The notes: generated by a model from the letters alone, not told the origin. A stretch of 64,000 bases of DNA from Acetivibrio cellulolyticus CD2 (GCF_000179595.2 NZ_JH556659.1:161456-225455); one strand, 5' to 3'; counted from the stretch's first letter, positions 37,058-46,344 are shown. A program made the numbers and translations.

Positions 37058-38017
37058 ATGAAAAATCAGTATCAAAGGTTTTATATATTATCTGTTGCAA
37101 TCATTTTGATTGTTTCAGTGTATCCGATTTTCATGGTGTTCAAGGTGCTTGCAAGCTACCTGAACCAAGGTTTTGTAACTTCAGATAATTATCCTAAATA
37201 CGTCATTCCGTATGCACCTATAGGCATTGCATTGATTTTGGTTGTATGCCTGATGCCGGTTATTTATAAATTGTTTAAACGCTGGAGCTTGCTTGCCTCA
37301 TCTATACTAGGTGCAGTAGTCTTCTTTATTTGTGAAATTGGCTTTGAAAGGATAAGCGTTGTTGAAAGCCAAGCGAAGCTTCCACTTGAATCTTGGCAGC
37401 TCAGTTTGTGTATTGCAACGCCAGAGGTTCTTCGAGCTATTGGCAACCCAATATATGCACAAAACAATCCTGCATATAAAGTCCACTTCTACTTGATTTC
37501 GATTATTATCATACTGGCGGTAGTGAATGTAGTCTGTGGCTTTACAAAAATGTTTCGAGAAAAGGACTTTTCTAAAAAGATACCGCTGGTTGCACAGCTG
37601 ATTTCGGTAGTTATATTTATAGGACTATGTATTCTTGCTTGCTTTACTGCGTTTTACAGAAATGGTACTATCAATATTTCTGCTTTGTCAGCAACGCTTA
37701 TGTGCATTTTCTTTATTGTTTTTGGTGTAACCTTTGGGGTCTATATCGGCAGCATTTTCTTCGGTAAAAAGAAAATTTTGTCCGTTGTAGTGCCGATGAT
37801 TGCTTCTATTGCTACAACAGTTGCTATGTACATAGGAGAGCTTATTCTGATGGATGGCAAACTCTACCGTTTTGGCAGCGGATTTTTGTTCGAGCCGATT
37901 GGAAGTATTTCGTTTGCAGTTATTGATTTTATTGTAATATTTGTTTCTGGTGCGACTACATATTTCATAACGTTATTAATCAACCATAAAAGAATATATA
38001 CAAATTTTATAGAATAA
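37058..38017 (+). CDS. Unknown polytopic membrane protein of the BlaI/BlaR1 operon
   Basis: 319 residues with about eight hydrophobic segments and short loops. I recognise no family. An AAGGAGGGG ribosome site lies between the BlaR1-like stop and this ATG, 12 bases apart, so it is surely in the same operon. Operons of this type normally carry the resistance or repair gene being controlled, so this protein is the probable target, for example a permease or an immunity factor against a cell-envelope agent, or else a sensing partner for the short BlaR1. Neither is shown. Confidence 0.7.
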   Translation: MKNQYQRFYILSVAIILIVSVYPIFMVFKVLASYLNQGFVTSDNYPKYVIPYAPIGIALILVVCLMPVIYKLFKRWSLLASSILGAVVFFICEIGFERISVVESQAKLPLESWQLSLCIATPEVLRAIGNPIYAQNNPAYKVHFYLISIIIILAVVNVVCGFTKMFREKDFSKKIPLVAQLISVVIFIGLCILACFTAFYRNGTINISALSATLMCIFFIVFGVTFGVYIGSIFFGKKKILSVVVPMIASIATTVAMYIGELILMDGKLYRFGSGFLFEPIGSISFAVIDFIVIFVSGATTYFITLLINHKRIYTNFIE

Positions 38018-38244
38018 GATTATACTTAGGGATAACGAAAAAATAACTTCCAAATGCAAGCGGTACAAATAAGACACTTTTTCTGTACAGGGCAGGGGTG
38101 AAAGTTGAAAATTGATACTATGGAAAGAAAACCCAATAAAAGAGATTGCCAACCGGATATTGGTGAGATAAAATTGTATTATCGTGGTAAATTAAATGAA
38201 ATTTACTATACACTATGCTCCATTTCATATACAGGAGGGAATCA

Positions 38245-39219
38245 ATGATTAAATCTAGAAAGGCTGTTTTTATAGGATTTCTAATCGTTATGATATTACT
38301 TTGTGGGGTATTTATGTATAATGCTGTAATTGGTAAAAGAAACTTAGAGAAGGATTTAAATAGTTCCAAAGCTACTGATCATATAAAAAATTCGTTTAAA
38401 ATTGGTAACTATATTCTATTTGGCAAGTATAACAACGAAAGAATTCTATGGAGAGTAATTAATATTGATGAAGCAGGAAGTCCATTATTGTTCATGGAAA
38501 ATGTAATTACAATAAAATCGTATGACTCTCGAGGTGCTGCTCATAAAAATCGGGATAGAGTGAAATTTGGAAGTAATTACTGGGAAAATTCAAATATTCA
38601 TCAATGGTTAAATGCTGAAAATGAAATATCACAATGGATACAAAACCCGCCGTCAAATGAGAATGTTTTTGAAGGTTCTAATTCATATGACAAAGAGCCG
38701 GGTTTTTTATGTGATAGTAATTTTTCACCCGAAGAGAAAAAACTGATTATAAAAAAGACTAATAGAGTTTTGGTATCAAAAATAGATACGGGTATGAAAA
38801 TGGGTGGAAATAAATTGCTTAAAAATGTCCTCAACCTAGAAACTGCATATAAGAATTATGATGATGCTTATTATACCGAAGTCTCAGACAAGGTTAGGCT
38901 AATTTCAATAAAGGAATTATATGAGTATGTGTATAAAAGAGGTTATAACACATGGCGGAAGCCTACCAAACAGGCATTAGAACAAAACACTGAGAAGGAA
39001 ATGAATTTGACCACAAAAGATTATTGTGCGTATTGGCTTAGGGACCCTGATGCAGAAAGTTCATACCAAGCTTATACTGCATATTTGGATTTAGAGTTAT
39101 CCAGCCATTATGGAACATACTTTGGAAGACAAGGTATTGCAGCCTGCTTAAATCTTGACGAAAACATAGTTGCATCTTCTGGAACAGGTGATTATTATAA
39201 TCCATATTTGATTAATTAA
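38245..39219 (+). CDS. Membrane-anchored DUF6273-type protein
   Basis: About 324 residues from ATG 38245, which follows ACAGGAGGGA. One N-terminal membrane segment (about 8-27) is followed by an extracellular domain with the pattern Y-I-L-F-G-K-Y, I-L-W-R-V-I and S-N-Y-W-E-N-S-x-I, and with Y-W-L-R-D-P near the end. This is the DUF6273 pattern, seen in many secreted clostridial proteins and related to formylglycine-type/C-type-lectin-like folds. Function unknown, probably outside the membrane. It is separate from the BlaI operon (227-base gap). Confidence 0.65.
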   Translation: MIKSRKAVFIGFLIVMILLCGVFMYNAVIGKRNLEKDLNSSKATDHIKNSFKIGNYILFGKYNNERILWRVINIDEAGSPLLFMENVITIKSYDSRGAAHKNRDRVKFGSNYWENSNIHQWLNAENEISQWIQNPPSNENVFEGSNSYDKEPGFLCDSNFSPEEKKLIIKKTNRVLVSKIDTGMKMGGNKLLKNVLNLETAYKNYDDAYYTEVSDKVRLISIKELYEYVYKRGYNTWRKPTKQALEQNTEKEMNLTTKDYCAYWLRDPDAESSYQAYTAYLDLELSSHYGTYFGRQGIAACLNLDENIVASSGTGDYYNPYLIN

Positions 39220-39388
39220 ATACAGCTTTGTTCTTTTTTAAATCAAAATACCCTTGTTTTCCATTTGCATTTGAATTCTTTTATTTGGTAAAATTGAAGG
39301 ATAACTTGCAGCCTGTCATCAGATAGCATTTAAAGACAGGATTAATATGTTAAAAAACCCTATTATAGAAATAGGGAGGAGGAGCTTT

Positions 39389-40246
39389 ATGGAATGGCTT
39401 GATGCAATGAACAGTGCAGTAGAATATCTAGAAGCTAACATTAATGAAAAACTTGATATTGAGAAGGTGGCGAAAATAGCCCTATCATCACCGTTTCATT
39501 TTCAGCGTATGTACTATATGCTAACGGGTGTTACAATAGCTGAATATGTGAGAAGGAGAAGGCTTACACTTGCAGCACAGGATATCATGGCAGGTGATAA
39601 GATCATTGATATATCTTACAGATATGGCTACGAAACGCCCGAAGCATTTACAAAAGCTTTTAGAAAAATGCATGGAATTAGCCCTTCGGCTGCACGCGAA
39701 CCGGGAGCAAATCTCAAGGCATACCCTAAGCTTTCCTTTCATATTTCAATAAAAGGAGATAAGAGTATGGATTACAAGATTGTTGAAAAGGAAGCTTTTA
39801 CAGTTGTAGGCAAAAAAACAAAAATAACTACTGCTAATGGAGAAAACAAAAAGCTTATACCTGAATTCTGGGATAATTGTAATAGAGATGGTTCAATGGA
39901 GTGGCTGTCCCAAAATGCAGGCAAACTTCGTGTCATGGGCGTTTGTACCGATTTGAATACTTTTTGTGAAGGGTACTTTTCTTACATGCTGGCAATTGAA
40001 AAAACTAAAGAACCAATACCGGAAGGATATGTTATTGAAAGAATACCTGCAGCTACCTGGGCTGTATTTGAAGCAGTCGGACCAATGCCTGAGTCTTTAC
40101 AGAATGTTGAAATGCGTGTGTTTTCAGAGTGGTTCCCATCTACAGGATATCAGCATGAGTGTGCACCTGAACTCGAAATTTATTCTGAAGGTGACTTTAC
40201 AGCCCCTGATTACAGATGTGAATATTGGGTTCCGATCAAGAAGTAA
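39389..40246 (+). CDS. AraC-family regulator with GyrI-like ligand-binding domain
   Basis: About 285 residues from ATG 39389, after GGGAGGAGG. The N-terminal two helix-turn-helix motifs (about 10-105) match AraC: FHFQRMYYMLTGVTIAEYVR is the first, and the second holds SYRYGYETPEAFTKAFRKMHG. The C-terminal part (about 125-285) is a GyrI/effector-binding domain (YKIVEKEAFTVVGKK at its beginning, CEYWVPI at its end), as in Rob and BmrR-like regulators that bind drug-like molecules. It probably activates an efflux or stress gene; none is directly beside it. A terminator follows. Confidence 0.9.
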   Translation: MEWLDAMNSAVEYLEANINEKLDIEKVAKIALSSPFHFQRMYYMLTGVTIAEYVRRRRLTLAAQDIMAGDKIIDISYRYGYETPEAFTKAFRKMHGISPSAAREPGANLKAYPKLSFHISIKGDKSMDYKIVEKEAFTVVGKKTKITTANGENKKLIPEFWDNCNRDGSMEWLSQNAGKLRVMGVCTDLNTFCEGYFSYMLAIEKTKEPIPEGYVIERIPAATWAVFEAVGPMPESLQNVEMRVFSEWFPSTGYQHECAPELEIYSEGDFTAPDYRCEYWVPIKK

Positions 40247-40268
40247 GGAAAAGATATTAGTTGGAGAT

Positions 40269-40296
40269 ACTGTCCTATTACTGGGGCAGTTTTTTC
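40269..40296 (+). terminator. Terminator of the AraC-family gene
   Basis: ACTGTCC...GGGGCAGT stem followed by TTTTTTC. Confidence 0.75.
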
Positions 40297-40357
40297 GTTA
40301 TTCCTATAGTTACTATTTGTAAAAAAAGTTGTTCTCCAGTCAATTTTAATTATGTTT

Positions 40358-40795
40358 TTACCTTGACTTCACTCTGATTTCTATTAAACCCTTTATATCG
40401 TTTAAAATCTCTTTATGTTTGACCTCTATCATTAGCCATCTCCCCATAGCTGAAAAAGCTGTGTTTTGGTAGAGTTCCTTTACATAGTCTGAAAACCTTC
40501 CTGCATCTATTGCTAACTCCACTTCATTCTCTTCCTTTGTCCCGACCACAACTAAAGCAATAAAGTAACCTGGCATCGGATATAGTGTACATAGAGACTT
40601 GCTACTTTTTTTGTACTTCACATTCCAACCCGGCTGTGCAGCACATTTGCTGTAGTCTAATTGAGGTTTAGACTTATATGTTTCCTCAATATATGAAAGC
40701 AATTCGTCCCAAATAGGAGTTGCATCCCCAATATAAGCTCTTATATCTTCAAAAGACGGAATCTGATCCGCATTAAATATTTCATTCCATTTCAT
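40358..40795 (-). CDS. DUF3788 family protein
   Basis: 145 residues with the usual features of DUF3788: W-D-E-L at about 30, P-G-W-N-V-K-Y-K-K around 60, L-Y-P-M-P-G-Y-F near 75, and a C-terminal G-R-W-L-M-I-E-V. Cytoplasmic, no known reaction. GGGAGG lies before ATG 40795. It is monocistronic. The family often occurs in accessory regions of clostridia. Family call fair, function unknown. Confidence 0.7.
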   Translation of the reverse strand: MKWNEIFNADQIPSFEDIRAYIGDATPIWDELLSYIEETYKSKPQLDYSKCAAQPGWNVKYKKSSKSLCTLYPMPGYFIALVVVGTKEENEVELAIDAGRFSDYVKELYQNTAFSAMGRWLMIEVKHKEILNDIKGLIEIRVKSR

Positions 40796-41116
40796 AAGAA
40801 CCTCCCAAATTATTCTATCGAATTTATTCTCATATATGCGTTAATTTTCTTTTTTGTTGTTTAATTAGATTCTACTAGTAAAAACACGAAATTGCATCAA
40901 TGCTTTAGAAACGTTAACATTAATGTATTACATATGTTATGGCTTGTCAACTAATACCAAAAAATGAGGTAGCCGTCAATGCTGCAGTGAGTAACTGCAA
41001 GCTGTAGTTTTATTTTTTGCAGGTGGGTCATAGATCGATAAAAGGTTTTTCAAATGAGTTAAAAACGGAATTTTTCGGCTGTTTACCGAGAAATTCCGTT
41101 TTTTATTACTTTCATA
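40796..41116. other. Gap with terminator of the coiled-coil protein gene
   Basis: Near the right end (41063-41104) AAAAACGGAATTTTTCGG pairs with CCGAGAAATTCCGTTTTT around a 7-base loop. It lies 13 bases after the minus-strand coiled-coil gene and has a U-run on that strand, a strong terminator. The rest is A/T-rich with nothing recognisable. Confidence 0.7.
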
Positions 41117-42721
41117 TTATTCAATTATTGCATCAATAACCATAACTTCAATTAGCTTGTCAAAAGTTTCTTTTTCAATTCTAATCATATCATTCAATTC
41201 TTTCTCTTGCTCACGAAGTGGTGCAATAGCTGTTTCATCAACTGGTTTAACTTCTCTCAATGCTTTAATTTGGGCTTTTATTGCTTCTTTGTTTGCTTCT
41301 AAAGCAATAATCTTTGCCTGAAATGTAGCCTGAGCACTTTCGATTCCTGCTATTAAATCTTCACCATACTTTGCAACTAATTTAATTCTTTCAACCAGCT
41401 TGTGTAAAGCATCTCTTTTAGCTTTAAGGTCATCATTTAAAGTTTTTTCTTCTAATAAAAGTGCTGCTATAGCAACCTCGTCAATTGGTTCAACAGCTCT
41501 CAAAGCTTCGATTTTTGACTTTATTACTTCTCTTTTTCCATTTATAACAGTTTCTTCAGCTTTGAATGCAGCTTGTGCAGCTTCAATTTGTGCAGCTACC
41601 GCTTCGCCATATTCTGCAACTAATTTAATTCTTTCAACCAGCTTGTGTAAAGTATCTCTTTTAGCTTTAAGATCATCATTTAAAGCTTTTTCTTCTTCTA
41701 CAAGTGCTGCTATAGCAGCCTCGTCAACTGGTTCAGCAGCTTTTAAAGCTTCAATTTTTGACTTTATTGCTTCTTTTTTTTCATTTATAACAGTTTCTTC
41801 AGATTTGAATGCAGCTTCTGCAGCTTCGATTTTTGCAACTGCTTCTTCGCCAAATTTTGCAACTAATTTAATTCTTTCAACCAGCTTATGTAAAGCATCT
41901 CTTTTAGCTTTAAGGTCATCATTTAAAGTTTTTTCTTCTACTACAAGTGCTGCTATAGCAACTTCGTCAACTGGTTCAACAGCTTTTAAAGCCTCAATTT
42001 TTGACTTTATTGCTTCTTTTTTTCCATTGATAACAGTTTCTTCAGCTTTGAATGTAGCTTCTGCAGCTTCAATTTTTGCAACTGCCTCTTCGCCCAATTG
42101 TGCTACCAATTTAATTCTTTCAACCAGCTTGTGCAAAGCATCTCTTTTAGCTTTAAGATCATTATTTAAAGTTTTTTCTTCTTCAACAAGTGCTGTTATA
42201 GCAACTTCGTCAACTGGTTCAACAGCTTTTAAAGCTTCAATTTTTGACTTTATTGCTTCTTTTTTCTCATTGATAACAGTTTCTTCAGCCTTGAATGCAG
42301 CCTCTGCAGCTTCGATTTTTGCAACTGCCTCTTCGCCAAATTTTAGAACCAATTTAATTCTTTCAATCATCTTGTTTAAAGCATCTCTTTTAGCTTTAAG
42401 ATCGCTATTTAAAGCTTTTTCCTTTTCGATTAATACCGATATTGCTTCCTCATCGACTGGTTGAACCCCTCTTAATGTTTTGATTTCTTCTTTTACAGCC
42501 TTAATGTTTTCTGTTATTGTTGCTATTTCAGCATTGAATGTTGCTGTTGCAGCTTCTATTTCATGCTTTTCAACCAAGGAATCAAAATAGTGTGGATGAA
42601 GTATGTTTTGAGCAGGTTTGACAGGAACCTCATTTGGAACAACATTTTGTGAAGCAAAAGCACCCATTGAAATAGAGACTGATAATGCTACTGTTAATAC
42701 TGAACTTACAAATTTTTTCAT
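41117..42721 (-). CDS. Secreted coiled-coil protein with 81-residue tandem repeats
   Basis: 534 residues. A signal peptide (MKKFVSSVLTVALSVSISMG, cleavage likely after AFA) is followed by six units of 81 residues, the inner four nearly identical. Each unit has two long helices (F-K-A-E-E-T-V-I-N-x-K-K-E-A-I-K-S-K-I-E-A-L then L-N-D-D-L-K-A-K-R-D-A-L-H-K-L-V-E-R-I) separated by a short E-P-V-D-E hinge. Charged heptads give a clear coiled coil. No anchor, dockerin or SLH domain is visible. At DNA level the same sequence recurs every 243 bases (for example TTTAATTCTTTCAACCAGCT at about 41381, 41624, 41867). It is divergent from sigI. Function unknown; perhaps a fibre or spacer outside the cell. 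Confidence 0.85.
   Translation of the reverse strand: MKKFVSSVLTVALSVSISMGAFASQNVVPNEVPVKPAQNILHPHYFDSLVEKHEIEAATATFNAEIATITENIKAVKEEIKTLRGVQPVDEEAISVLIEKEKALNSDLKAKRDALNKMIERIKLVLKFGEEAVAKIEAAEAAFKAEETVINEKKEAIKSKIEALKAVEPVDEVAITALVEEEKTLNNDLKAKRDALHKLVERIKLVAQLGEEAVAKIEAAEATFKAEETVINGKKEAIKSKIEALKAVEPVDEVAIAALVVEEKTLNDDLKAKRDALHKLVERIKLVAKFGEEAVAKIEAAEAAFKSEETVINEKKEAIKSKIEALKAAEPVDEAAIAALVEEEKALNDDLKAKRDTLHKLVERIKLVAEYGEAVAAQIEAAQAAFKAEETVINGKREVIKSKIEALRAVEPIDEVAIAALLLEEKTLNDDLKAKRDALHKLVERIKLVAKYGEDLIAGIESAQATFQAKIIALEANKEAIKAQIKALREVKPVDETAIAPLREQEKELNDMIRIEKETFDKLIEVMVIDAIIE
41381..42440. repeat. Tandem 243-bp coding repeats
   Basis: The segment beginning TTTAATTCTTT occurs at 41381, 41624, 41867, 42110 and 42353, exactly 243 bp apart. 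The copies are near-identical in the middle and more diverged at both ends, as expected from slippage or unequal exchange. They explain a long false frame on the plus strand. Confidence 0.9.
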
Positions 42722-43030
42722 TTTTCATTCTCCTTTATTATTATTTTTATTTAACAAACCATATAAAATTTGCTGTTTGATAATAAACAAGGTCTGAATT
42801 TTATATAGTTTATATACAAAACACAATGGCTTAATTGTTAGTTGGATTACAACAACTGTATTAGCACTTATTTAATCTTATGTAGCTAATAATTCCTTTC
42901 GTCTGAGATTTTCGGGTTTGTGTTTTTCTTTTGTTCGGTACATTTTAATTTTTATAAATTAGTTTGATTGGCATTAACGAATAAAAAATGATTCAATATT
43001 CGAATGTAGCTATAAAGGGGTGAATATTCA
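42722..43030. promoter_or_regulatory. Divergent control region of the coiled-coil gene and sigI
   Basis: 309 A/T-rich bases. On the minus strand CAAACCC (42914-42920) and CGAA (42898-42901) are 12 bases apart, loosely like a SigI-type promoter; this is weak. AAAGGGGTGA (43015-43024) is the sigI ribosome site. No hairpin of note. Confidence 0.3.
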
Positions 43031-43774
43031 TTGTTAAATTTACAGCTATATAATAAGTTAATACACGAAAAAGAATCTTTAATAGAGATAATCAGAAAAA
43101 TTAAAAATGGCGATTTACTCTTGAGAAATAAGTTTATTGATGACTACAAACCTTTTATATTAAAATGTGTATCACAAATAACCGGGAAGAAAAATAATCT
43201 GGTTCATAGTGATGAATATAGTATTGCACTTATTGCCTTTAATGAAGCTATCGAATGCTATGATATAGAAAGAAAAAGTATGTTTACGAAGTTTTCAAGC
43301 CAAGTGATGAAAAGGCGAATCATAGACTATATGAGAAGCACAAAGAAGAACGATATTACTTTGCCCTTTTCATATTTTTCTGACTCTAGCAGTAGCGATT
43401 TTGAAGAAAAATACTTACATGATATCAGCTCTGACTATAGTGGCAGTTTTGATGTCAAAGAGGAAATCAAAAACCTTGAGTTAAAGATGCTTGAGTATAA
43501 AATAACAATTGAAGACTTGATATCTTGTTCTCCTAAACATAATGATACAAGAAGACTATGTCTTAATGTTGCAAAAATTGTCGTAGAAAATGATTTGTTA
43601 TACCAAATACTTCAAACAAACAAAACTCTACCATACAAAGAGCTTACTAAGCGAATTAACCTGTGTCAAAGGACGTTGGAAAAAAACAGAAAATTTATTA
43701 TTGCTATGGTTTTTGTATTAAGAAGTGATATGGATGTACTAAAAAATTATATAGCTGATACAATAGGAAGGTGA
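43031..43774 (+). CDS. sigI: SigI-type RNA polymerase sigma factor
   Basis: 247 residues, start TTG 43031 about 7 bases after AAAGGGGTGA. Region 2 is clear (LLLRNKFIDDYKPFILKCVS, then a segment with FTKFSSQVMKRRIIDYMRST that resembles the -10-binding part), and a C-terminal region with a helix-turn-helix-like stretch (LPYKELTKRINLCQRTLEKN) replaces region 4, as in the SigI family. In cellulosome-forming clostridia several SigI proteins are each controlled by an RsgI anti-sigma with an external sensing domain, and switch on cellulosome genes. The next gene, 7 bases downstream, is the RsgI-like partner. Paralog identity is not assigned. Confidence 0.9.
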   Translation: MLNLQLYNKLIHEKESLIEIIRKIKNGDLLLRNKFIDDYKPFILKCVSQITGKKNNLVHSDEYSIALIAFNEAIECYDIERKSMFTKFSSQVMKRRIIDYMRSTKKNDITLPFSYFSDSSSSDFEEKYLHDISSDYSGSFDVKEEIKNLELKMLEYKITIEDLISCSPKHNDTRRLCLNVAKIVVENDLLYQILQTNKTLPYKELTKRINLCQRTLEKNRKFIIAMVFVLRSDMDVLKNYIADTIGR

Positions 43775-43781
43775 AATATAT

Positions 43782-44852
43782 ATGAAAAAACAAAAAGGGA
43801 CAATTTTAAAGTTTAAGAATGGTTTGGCGGTTGTTATGACTGCTGATTGCCAAATTGTTTCAATAAAAACTCAACCTGGAATGTATGTAGGTTTAGAGAT
43901 TTGGTTCAATAATAAAGAAATTACGGGTAAAAAGAAAAAAATAATTATTTCTTCCAGAATTGTTGCAGGAATTGCTGCAATATTTATAATTCTACTCACT
44001 TTGTTCAACTCATTTAATGAAAATAAAGTATATGCCTATGTAGCAATTGATTTGAATACCAGTATGGAATTTGAAGTAGATAAAAGCAACAAGGTGCTAA
44101 AAGTAAGTTCTTTTAATGATGAAACAAATAAATTAATAAGAGATATGAACTTAAAATCCAAAACTATAGATGAAGCCATAAGGGAAGTGATTAGCAAGTC
44201 AAACACAAATGAAAGAACTATTCTTATATCAGCATGTTTGAAAGAAACAAACAGTTCAGAATCAAGAGATAAAGTGAAAAATAATTGTGAAGAATTCAGC
44301 AAGTTAATTGATGTCTGTAAAAATGCTGTTGATGTGTATGGTAATGAAAATATTAAATCAGAAGTCGTAGGTATTGGTAATAAATACAAGGAATTGGCAG
44401 AAAAGAATGAAATTTCAATAGGAAGAAGCCTAGTCTATGAAAAAGCCAAAGAGCAAGGTGTGGATATTGGCATAGAAGAAATTAAAACTAAAGACATTGG
44501 TGATACATTGAAAAAAGTTAAAATTGAAGATGCTGATGTAATACAAGATAGTAAAAAAGATATGCATCAAAGGTCTATTCCGAAGTCAAAAGAGAAAAAA
44601 GATATGATAGACAAATCAGAACCAAAAGACAAAGCAGAACTAAAAGATAAAGCAGAACCAAAAGACAAAGCAGAACCAAAAGACAAAGCAGAACTAAAAG
44701 ACAAAACAGAACCAAAAGACAAAACAGAACCGATAGACAAAACAGAACCGATAGACAAACAAGAGCAAAAGCATAAATCAGAGACGAATATAGACACCGT
44801 TCCAAAGCCTGTGGTAGAAGCAGAGGTGGTGAAAAATCCAAAGTCAAGGTAG
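43782..44852 (+). CDS. RsgI-like transmembrane anti-sigma factor with hexapeptide-repeat tail
   Basis: 356 residues. An N-terminal cytoplasmic anti-sigma domain (about 1-50, MKKQKGTILKFKNGLAVVMT) is followed by one membrane segment (about 56-75) and an extracellular part. Right after the membrane lies V-A-I-D-L-N92-T-S-M-E-F-E, which aligns with the RsgI autoproteolysis site where Asn-Pro is normal; here Pro is Thr. Residues 280-333 are nine copies of a charged hexapeptide (E-P-K-D-K-A type). No CBM, PA14 or GH sensor is attached. It is co-transcribed with sigI and should hold SigI at the membrane. How it is released, and what it senses, are open. Confidence 0.85.
   Translation: MKKQKGTILKFKNGLAVVMTADCQIVSIKTQPGMYVGLEIWFNNKEITGKKKKIIISSRIVAGIAAIFIILLTLFNSFNENKVYAYVAIDLNTSMEFEVDKSNKVLKVSSFNDETNKLIRDMNLKSKTIDEAIREVISKSNTNERTILISACLKETNSSESRDKVKNNCEEFSKLIDVCKNAVDVYGNENIKSEVVGIGNKYKELAEKNEISIGRSLVYEKAKEQGVDIGIEEIKTKDIGDTLKKVKIEDADVIQDSKKDMHQRSIPKSKEKKDMIDKSEPKDKAELKDKAEPKDKAEPKDKAELKDKTEPKDKTEPIDKTEPIDKQEQKHKSETNIDTVPKPVVEAEVVKNPKSR
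44619..44780 (+). repeat. Tandem 18-bp repeats in the rsgI-like gene
   Basis: Nine 18-base units encoding EPKDKA, ELKDKA, EPKDKT, EPIDKT and similar. The DNA copies are close to identical, so copy number is likely to vary between strains. Confidence 0.9.
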
Positions 44853-44890
44853 AACTAAAGGTTGAGCTAGAGGTGGATTACTTAAATAAA

Positions 44891-45907
44891 TCAAACTAAA
44901 ATCTCACCTTTAGCTTTTTCCAATAAATTAATTATCTTGTCGCACCATTGATCAAATTCCAGGTCTTCAATCTGACATTCCTTATGCTCAATAACGTATC
45001 TGATTGTATTTTCAATACCCTTGTCAAATCTGACACTCGCCTTAAAATCCGGTACGGCATTTTTTAACTTGCTGTTATCAAAAACCACTGAATTTGCCTT
45101 GTCTCCAATTAAACTGCCTGTAAAATCATAATTGCTTACAGCTGCCAGAAAATCAGATGGAACGTAATAAGGTTTAAATTCCACCCCAAGGCAATTAGCT
45201 ATAGCCTGATAAATTTGATTCCAAGTCAGAGTTTCGTCAGAAGTAATCTGAAATACCTCACCGATTGCGTGAATGTTACCCATAAGTCCGATAAAACCTT
45301 TTGCAAAATCGCTGTTATGTGTCATTGTCCAGAGAGAAGTTCCATCACCGTGAAGTATAACAGGCTTGCCATCCATCATACGCTTTACGACCTGCCAGCT
45401 GCCTTTTTTGCCATGGACTCCTAACGGAACAGAACGTTCGTCATAGGTGTGACTTGGTCTTACGATTGTAATAGGAAAACTATTTTCACGATACATTTTC
45501 ATCAGAAAATCCTCGCAGGCGATTTTGTTCCGTGAGTATTCCCAATATGGATTTGAAAGCGGCGTACCCTCATTAACTTTGTAATTGGCTAGCGGCTTCT
45601 GGTATGCTGACGCAGAACTTATATAAATAAACTGCTTTGTCTTGTCCTTGAACAAGCGATAGTCCCGTTCAAGCTGTGAAGGTACAAAGCCTATGAAATC
45701 ACATACAACATCAAATTCCAAATCTCTTATTTTTTCCGCTGTGTCTTTTTCGTTGTTAATATCCACCTTAATGCATTTAACGTTTTCTGGTAATACTGAA
45801 TTGCGGTTACCTCGGTTCAGAACAAAAAGTTCACAATCGGTTTCGGACAGCTTTTTTGAAATTGCAGTACTGATTATTCCTGTTCCACCTATGAATAAAG
45901 CTCTCAT
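44891..45907 (-). CDS. NAD-dependent epimerase/reductase, extended SDR family
   Basis: 338 residues. N-terminal Rossmann glycine motif G-G-T-G-I-I-S, acidic residue at the end of strand 2 region, and the active-site Y-S-R-N-K (Y-x3-K) with an upstream S-S-A-S. Length and motifs fit extended SDRs such as nucleotide-sugar epimerases or isoflavone-reductase-like proteins (RNA-binding CSP41-like type). A ribosome site AGGAGAGGT precedes ATG 45907. It is convergent with the rsgI-like gene and shares nothing obvious with it. Substrate unknown. Confidence 0.85.
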   Translation of the reverse strand: MRALFIGGTGIISTAISKKLSETDCELFVLNRGNRNSVLPENVKCIKVDINNEKDTAEKIRDLEFDVVCDFIGFVPSQLERDYRLFKDKTKQFIYISSASAYQKPLANYKVNEGTPLSNPYWEYSRNKIACEDFLMKMYRENSFPITIVRPSHTYDERSVPLGVHGKKGSWQVVKRMMDGKPVILHGDGTSLWTMTHNSDFAKGFIGLMGNIHAIGEVFQITSDETLTWNQIYQAIANCLGVEFKPYYVPSDFLAAVSNYDFTGSLIGDKANSVVFDNSKLKNAVPDFKASVRFDKGIENTIRYVIEHKECQIEDLEFDQWCDKIINLLEKAKGEILV

Positions 45908-46344
45908 AATTACCTCTCCTCTTAGATAGCAGCTCTTGCGGATAGCTTATAAATATTTTCGTGAAAATTAATAGTCATACCCATTTCATGAAGGAATTTT
46001 CTGAATGCTTTTATGAAATCCAAATTATACTTCCTTTTACAATATAGTGTTTTCATAAAGTATTATAGCATTATTTAGAATAAGTATACTATAATAGAAT
46101 ACACAAAAATTTTAAAAATCTATTTGGGATTACTACCTCATTAAGAAAACAAGAGATATTTTCTGATTATGACTCTAAGATTAGCCATTATAAAAGGACC
46201 AAGTATTTTATTTTTTCAGTATTTTTTGAATTTATTAAAAAAACTTCATCTACCGAAAGTAGCATTGTATAATACTATTTGATATACTAATATTGTTTAA
46301 ATTCGACAGATTCTTTATTTGATTTTATCTGAAAGGTGATATAA
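45908..46344. other. Intergenic region before the two-component operon
   Basis: 437 very A/T-rich bases between divergent genes. The 46265-46293 stretch (TTGTAT, 17 bases, TAATAT) could be a promoter for the response regulator. GAAAGGTGA at 46331-46339 is its ribosome site. Nothing else is recognised. Confidence 0.35.

Noticed and set aside
41400-42464. 354-codon open frame on the plus strand
   Set aside because: It is the antisense of the 81-residue-repeat protein; its repetitive Ser/Ala/Phe composition comes from the repeats and it has no ribosome site.
42891-42930. SigI-dependent promoter for the coiled-coil gene as a firm feature
   Set aside because: Spacing (12 bases) and -35 match are too loose; kept only as a weak remark.
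44619-44780. Short tandem repeats considered as a CRISPR array
   Set aside because: They are in-frame 18-base units inside the rsgI-like gene without spacers.
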